From contig JAQWLN010000164.1 in assembly GCA_029247265.1 (NCBI GenBank), positions 1 to 52,197 on the forward strand: a stretch of DNA of 52,197 nucleotides, read 5' to 3'. The position numbers and the translations under genes were made by a program. Positions within the stretch are counted from its first letter, which is position 1. Every line of letters starts with the position of its first letter. The notes under the pieces were generated by a model, which worked only from the letters and a program-made list of their open reading frames with translations, ran no database searches and had not been told where the DNA came from. This DNA is from Fuerstiella sp. (GTDB taxonomy: Bacteria > Planctomycetota > Planctomycetia > Planctomycetales > Planctomycetaceae). Shown here piece after piece: positions 47,897-52,197 of this stretch.

Positions 47897-48220
47897 TCAG
47901 GCAACATCAAATTTTTCATCTGCGGTTGTCGTTCCATCCACTCCGATGTTGTTGTCTACAATCAGATTACCGACGCTGCCAGGACCATGGTCGTAACAGT
48001 CATCGTTGTGCCATAACGGCAAACCAGCTGCGTAACGCGCGGCCAACATCATCACCTTTTCCTCGGACCCAGGCTTTGCAGCCGTTGGTGCCCCAGGATC
48101 CACCCCCAGTGATTTCAGTTCTTCTTCAAACCCAGCGTCCAAATCACTCAGAAACTCGTAACCTTCGATTGCTGAAAGTGATTCAAGAGTTCCGTCCAAC
48201 TCAGCTAAAAACGACGACAT
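47897..48220 (-). CDS. Small acidic protein of unknown function
   Basis: A 107-residue acidic protein with no signal peptide. Blocks are SSFLAELDGTLESLSAIEG, LAARYAAGLPLWHNDDC and GSVGNLIVDNNIGVDG. The Cys/His/Asp pattern around HNDDCYDHGPG may bind metal, but there is no family I recognise. The gene lies downstream of the sigma54-type regulator on the same strand with about 300 bp between them, so it may be a separate unit. Confidence 0.6.
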   Translation of the reverse strand: MSSFLAELDGTLESLSAIEGYEFLSDLDAGFEEELKSLGVDPGAPTAAKPGSEEKVMMLAARYAAGLPLWHNDDCYDHGPGSVGNLIVDNNIGVDGTTTADEKFDVA

Positions 48221-48519
48221 TCAATGGCTCCAATGTTAGCAAAGCACAAAGTTGCTGAACTTTCGCCATTCCGTTGGCTCCTTAATGGCCCGCCCTGAGT
48301 TAGTTGGTTGTCAATCCGGCCCTTCGCTGGACCAACAACTCAAAACGACACTCAATGACAGTGAAATCCGTTTGACGCTGATTCTTGAAGCAGCGTGGCG
48401 AATTGTCAACAAAAAAGAAGAATCCGGGATAACGATTCCCGGGGAACCCTGTGCTATCTTGCCATCTCAGCCACTGTACTGCCCAAAAACCAGTGAACCA
48501 CGTCGATTCGCCGGAAAAT

Positions 48520-50529
48520 TTATTCTGGCCTTGACACATGGTATCGTTTCAATTTGCGGTCCAGTGTCGAGCGTTCGATGCCCAGAATCTGTGCCGCCTG
48601 AGACTTGTTCCAGTCGGTAAAATCAAGAGTGGCCAGAATATGATCGCGTTCGACGTCGCCCAACGACATTTCATGGTAGTTAGCAGCTGTGGGAGGAAGT
48701 GTCGCCTGAGAAGAAAGTCGACTTGAGAACGACGATAACTGTACATCTGTTCCCCGAATGACTTCATTTCGACACAGGATAACCGTGCGTTCTATTGTGT
48801 TTTGCAGCTCACGGACATTACCCGGCCAGTCGTAGCTGGCCAGCAGCTTCCGGGCGTCCTCCGTATATCCTGAAATTACTCGCCCCGTTTTCTCCACAAA
48901 CTTCTGCAGGAAAAAATCGGCCAGATGTGGAATGTCGTCCGGACGTTCACGCAATGGACGAGCAATCAGTTCCGCTACGTGCAGCCGAAAATAGAGGTCT
49001 TTTCGAAAGTCGCCACCCTCCACGGCTTCCTCCAGATCTTTGTTAGTCGCAGCTACGATGCGGACATCGACGTCAATCGGTTTGCGACCGCCGATTCGCT
49101 CAAAAGAGTGTCCCTCCAAAACTCTGAGGAACTTTGCCTGGATCGCTGTACTCATCTCACCGACTTCATCCAGAAACAATGTTCCCTGGTGAGCCTGTTC
49201 AAATCGCCCGATCTTGCGGTCAGATGCTCCTGTGAAGGCTCCTTTTTCGTGGCCGAACAATTCGCTTTCGAGCAGGTTTTCGTTGAGCGCCGCGCAGTTC
49301 AGGCAGACGAACGGCCCTTCCCGACGCGGACTGCTGAAATGAATATTACGGGCGATCAGTTCCTTACCGCACCCACTCTCACCTCGAATTAAAACGTTGG
49401 CGTGTGTTTCAGCAATCAACACGATTTTTTCGCGAAGATCCGTCATCGCAGCACTGTCGCCGATCAGCTTGAATTCACTGTCGAAGTGCTGACGAAGAGA
49501 TTTGTTCACGTTTTTGGCCTGGGCAAGTCCGGACTTGAGTGCATCGCGTTCGGCGAGATGATCCAAAGCCAGCGCGAGCTGTCGAGCGACAGCAAGCGTG
49601 TACTCAAGGTCGTGCTTGTCCAGTGCGTTGTCCGGATTCGTCGCATAGAGATGAACCAGTCCGCGGACTCGGTCATCACAGTGAATGGGCGCACAAATCA
49701 CGCTTATGGCTCGCATTTCGCCCAGACTGTCGAAGACCGCCAGCTGCTGATCGTCTTCGATGTCGCGCGCCAATAACGCTTCTCGACTCGACAACACAAC
49801 TCGTGACAGGTTGTCGGAGACGCGGCGGTACGGCAGGTCTTTTCGACTGTCGTAAGCAACGACCAGCAAGTCGGCCGGCGCAACACTTTCCGGAGCATCG
49901 GGGCGCACCAGCAGCACGGCTGAAATATCCGCAACCGTTTCTGCAGCCAGATTCTGAAGTACGACTTCAGTCAACTGCTGCCGAGACTCAGCAGCGCCCA
50001 TTTCAAGGCCAAGACGATAGAGTCTCGCTATTTCCTGCTCGTGATTAGAGTGCAGAGACAGGTTGTCCTCTGCGGCCAGAAACTGTGGCACAATGGACCG
50101 ATGCAGAATTGGTGGCTCTTCGTGAGCTGTCGAATACGATGCCACTGACGTTTCCCGCTCTGCGACGATGTTGCCCTCGTCCGGTAACGAAGGCTGCGCA
50201 TCGAGACTTGTCGTGAATGCCAGCCGGCATTGTCCAATGCACACCACGTCTCCGAGTCTGAGGGTCAGGTCGCCGCTGACGGGCTGTTCATTGACCAGTG
50301 TTCCGTTGCGGCTGTCCAGGTCGCGAACCTTCCAGTCTCCTGCGGAGTGAAAGACCTCACAATGGTTGCGGCTGCACGCGTCGTCGTGCAGCACCAGCTT
50401 GTTTGCTGCAGACCTGCCAACTGTCACGACCTGCCCTTGGCGCAACCGCACCACGTCTCGCCACGTCGTACCGTCCCAGCTAAGCAGGAACGCTTCGTGA
50501 TTTGTCTCGTCGTTCGACATCTCTGTCAT
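48520..50529 (-). CDS. FHA-GAF-AAA+ sigma-54 dependent transcriptional activator with Fis-type HTH
   Basis: A 669-residue regulator. An N-terminal FHA domain (about 30-105: VTVGRS, CSRNHCEVF, DLDSRNGTLVN) binds phosphothreonine. A GAF-like sensor covers about 170-325. The AAA+ sigma54 domain has Walker A GESGCGKELIA, the GAFTGA loop, Walker B GTLFLDEVGEM and the WPGNVRELQNTIE block. A Fis-type helix-turn-helix closes the protein (WNKSQAAQILGIERSTLDRKL). FHA-containing forms suggest control by a serine/threonine kinase rather than a two-component kinase. No such kinase is in the window. The stop is TAA. Confidence 0.95.
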   Translation of the reverse strand: MTEMSNDETNHEAFLLSWDGTTWRDVVRLRQGQVVTVGRSAANKLVLHDDACSRNHCEVFHSAGDWKVRDLDSRNGTLVNEQPVSGDLTLRLGDVVCIGQCRLAFTTSLDAQPSLPDEGNIVAERETSVASYSTAHEEPPILHRSIVPQFLAAEDNLSLHSNHEQEIARLYRLGLEMGAAESRQQLTEVVLQNLAAETVADISAVLLVRPDAPESVAPADLLVVAYDSRKDLPYRRVSDNLSRVVLSSREALLARDIEDDQQLAVFDSLGEMRAISVICAPIHCDDRVRGLVHLYATNPDNALDKHDLEYTLAVARQLALALDHLAERDALKSGLAQAKNVNKSLRQHFDSEFKLIGDSAAMTDLREKIVLIAETHANVLIRGESGCGKELIARNIHFSSPRREGPFVCLNCAALNENLLESELFGHEKGAFTGASDRKIGRFEQAHQGTLFLDEVGEMSTAIQAKFLRVLEGHSFERIGGRKPIDVDVRIVAATNKDLEEAVEGGDFRKDLYFRLHVAELIARPLRERPDDIPHLADFFLQKFVEKTGRVISGYTEDARKLLASYDWPGNVRELQNTIERTVILCRNEVIRGTDVQLSSFSSRLSSQATLPPTAANYHEMSLGDVERDHILATLDFTDWNKSQAAQILGIERSTLDRKLKRYHVSRPE

Positions 50530-51067
50530 GGTTGCGTCCGAAAGCCTGAACGTGTTGCCTTGATGGGGGGGCTCGACGCTGTGATTCGTTCACAGACTAC
50601 GATCGTTGCTGTCGACACAATGACGCAGCATATGCAGAATCGCGGCCGAGAATGAGATACTTGGTGAATTCTGCCGGATGCTCATTGCCGATACCGCTTA
50701 AGTCTCAAAGTATCGGGAATTTGGTCCCATTACGATCCTGGACCCAGATTGGCCTCGGAAATACGCGGCCACCGGCAACACCAGTCTTGGCTGGTTGCTC
50801 AGAATCCGAAAATTTTGTTTCGGGGATTCAAACCGGCGCGGTGTTTGCTGACATGTGACAATGTCGGCGACCAGATGACGTATGTTGCCCATTGCCTTTG
50901 GCTTCTATTGGCTGCAAACCGCTTTGGAAAGAATTCATTGGCAAACGTGGGGTTTTGTTCGGTTCTACTTCTGTTTTTGAGTATTAAGTGTGTCACAGCA
51001 CTCACCCCTCGCGGTTGTCATGGGGTGCTGCATTTGCACACAGACACGCAGCATGCGGGGTGCGGAA
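50530..51067. other. Divergent intergenic region, no gene seen
   Basis: 538 bases between the sigma54 activator (leftward) and the zinc-ribbon gene (rightward). Several frames are open for 60-110 codons but none has recognisable features. I saw no clear terminator or promoter. Confidence 0.4.
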
Positions 51068-51529
51068 ATGACTTCGAGTGTCTTCAACATGTCTGACGAA
51101 TTTCGTGGTGTGAAAGGTGCGTGGCAGGGAGGGCCCTGCCCGAAGTGTGGCGACGACATGCCTGCCAACGTGGTGCATTGCATGAATTGCCGTGCGCTGC
51201 TGAATTCCGAGTTGTCCGAAGAAAGCGTTGAAATCCCTGCATTTGTTCCTTTGCCGGAAATTCAGGAAATGAAGACAGCCAAGGCCAGAGGGCACTTTGT
51301 CCGCTGTGGTGGTTGTCAGGAAGAACTCCGAATCAACGCGAAATATGTCTGTGCCACGGTTCAGTGTCGGCACTGCGGCCACGGATTTGAATACGACAAA
51401 GAAGTCGAACGTGTCGCGATGTACGCCACGTGTCCCCACTGCTCCACGGAAATTCGTGCGAGTGCCCAGTTTATCGGACAGAATGTGGCCTGCCGATTCT
51501 GTCAGGGCCCCCTGAAACTGCACAGCTGA
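51068..51529 (+). CDS. Zinc-ribbon protein of unknown function
   Basis: A 153-residue protein with four zinc-ribbon-like Cys pairs: CPKCGDDMPANVVHCMNC, CGGC, CRHCGHGFEYD and CPHCSTEIRASAQFIG followed by CRFC. It appears cytosolic, with no signal peptide. The start is uncertain: ATG 51068 is chosen, ATG 51089 and a GTG at 50990 are in frame. Such proteins are common in planctomycetes and have no assigned role. It is convergent with pheS. Confidence 0.7.
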   Translation: MTSSVFNMSDEFRGVKGAWQGGPCPKCGDDMPANVVHCMNCRALLNSELSEESVEIPAFVPLPEIQEMKTAKARGHFVRCGGCQEELRINAKYVCATVQCRHCGHGFEYDKEVERVAMYATCPHCSTEIRASAQFIGQNVACRFCQGPLKLHS

Positions 51530-51635
51530 CGTTGTGTCAGCTTTCCGGGGCTGAGCTGCCGCAAGCAATGTGGAACCTGAGCTGATCGTCGCAGCGTCGG
51601 CAAAGCGTACGAACGGAATTCTGGGCCGCCGGCGT

Positions 51636-52197
51636 CTAAGCGAACTGTTTCAGGAATCGAACGTCGTTTTCATAGAAGCGACGAATATCGTCGACTTCGT
51701 AATGCTTCATGCAAAAGCGTTCGATACCAAGGCCAAACGCAAATCCGGACACTTTGTCCGGGTCATACCCAACGGCCCGAAAAACGTTCGGATCCACCAT
51801 ACCCGCACCACCAACCTCCATCCACGAGTCGCCCCACTTCATGTCGACTTCCACCGACGGTTCGGTGAATGGAAAGAAAGATGGTCGAAAGCGGATTTCA
51901 ACATCCGGTCCCAGAAAGGAACGCGCAAACAGACTGAGCAATGTTTTCAGTTGAGCCATCGTGACGTTCGTGTCGACCATCAGGCCTTCCATCTGATGGA
52001 ACATGCACGAGTGCGTCGCGTCGATCGTGTCCGGTCGGTAAACGCGGCCGAGTGAGACGATTCGAATCGGTGGCTTCTCCTTTTCCATCATGCGAATCTG
52101 CACGGTCGACGTCTGGCTTCGCAGTAGCCGAGGATTATCCGGCAAACCGCCTGTCGCGTACGACGCTGCCGACAGGTAAAAGTTGTCGAGAGGATCT
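51636..52197 (-). CDS. pheS: Phenylalanyl-tRNA synthetase alpha subunit PheS (5' part cut by window edge)
   Basis: The C-terminal 186 residues or so of PheS, which charges tRNA-Phe together with PheT. Class II synthetase motifs are visible: [34 protein letters not shown] (motif 2 region), [19 protein letters not shown] and [19 protein letters not shown] (motif 3). The gene ends at TAG, matching the family C-terminus (FLKQF). The frame remains open to the right edge, where DNFYL resembles the upstream PheS conserved region, so the N-terminus lies outside the window. Confidence 0.94.
   Translation of the reverse strand, partial: DPLDNFYLSAASYATGGLPDNPRLLRSQTSTVQIRMMEKEKPPIRIVSLGRVYRPDTIDATHSCMFHQMEGLMVDTNVTMAQLKTLLSLFARSFLGPDVEIRFRPSFFPFTEPSVEVDMKWGDSWMEVGGAGMVDPNVFRAVGYDPDKVSGFAFGLGIERFCMKHYEVDDIRRFYENDVRFLKQFA

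Noticed and set aside
47662..48258. Plus-strand open frame of 198 codons
   Set aside because: It crosses a strong terminator and is antisense to the 107-residue gene.

Overview
The window looks like chromosomal DNA of a member of the Planctomycetota, probably a Planctomycetales-type bacterium. The evidence is the gene content: three DUF1501 proteins (twin-arginine-type leaders in two, a related SRRR leader in the third), a DUF1549/DUF1553 'planctomycete cytochrome' type protein carrying CxxCH, a DUF1570 peptidase-like protein, a ThuA-like protein, several secreted lipoproteins, an FHA-GAF-sigma54 activator and many small lineage-specific proteins. Base composition is moderate to high GC. Housekeeping genes sit among accessory ones. 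I found no phage, insertion sequence, CRISPR array, tRNA or rRNA.

Layout. 1-2314: argJ (cut by the left edge) and argC on the minus strand, arginine biosynthesis. 2754-6357: a plus-strand set of three genes, cupin isomerase-like protein, TIM-barrel isomerase/epimerase and Gfo/Idh/MocA dehydrogenase, closed by a strong terminator; it looks like a sugar-modification pathway. 6580-9434: greA, a rhomboid protease, a D-2-hydroxyacid dehydrogenase and a tiny lipoprotein. 9598-16727: a minus-strand run of two DUF1501 proteins, a GT2 glycosyltransferase, a GT-C membrane glycosyltransferase and an RtcB-like RNA ligase. 17037-21434: a lipoprotein, ThuA and two membrane proteins. 21722-24869: a DUF1549/DUF1553 plus DUF1501 pair. 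25003-28871: tyrA-like, two small proteins (one a poly-Asp protein), purine nucleoside phosphorylase and exonuclease III. 29137-32512: RlmI-type methyltransferase, a lone response regulator, a DUF2064 protein and a membrane glutaredoxin. 33103-37181: a broken DUF1570 gene, then an actin/Hsp70-like ATPase gene overlapping the gene for a secreted or membrane SLBB-like protein. 37658-43747: a small protein, glycerate 2-kinase, ruvA, ruvC, ispF, a lipoprotein and class II fructose-bisphosphate aldolase. 44019-52197: a large secreted glycosidase-like protein, two small proteins, the FHA-GAF-sigma54 regulator, a zinc-ribbon protein and pheS (cut by the right edge).

The most unusual signal is a set of interrupted genes. 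Three otherwise well-preserved genes (GT2, DUF1570, actin-like ATPase) contain four in-frame stop codons, and all four are TAG. No gene is interrupted by TAA or TGA. The protein continues in the same frame after each one, in at least one case (34215) in a way that strongly suggests a former CAG (Gln). TAG is also a normal terminator here (greA, ruvA, pheS), so the code is not simply reassigned. Two further breaks are apparent single-base losses in homopolymers (C4 in the gene at 18865-20060, G7 in the DUF1570 gene). Possible explanations are recent gene decay, amber suppression or sequencing error; the sequence alone cannot separate them.
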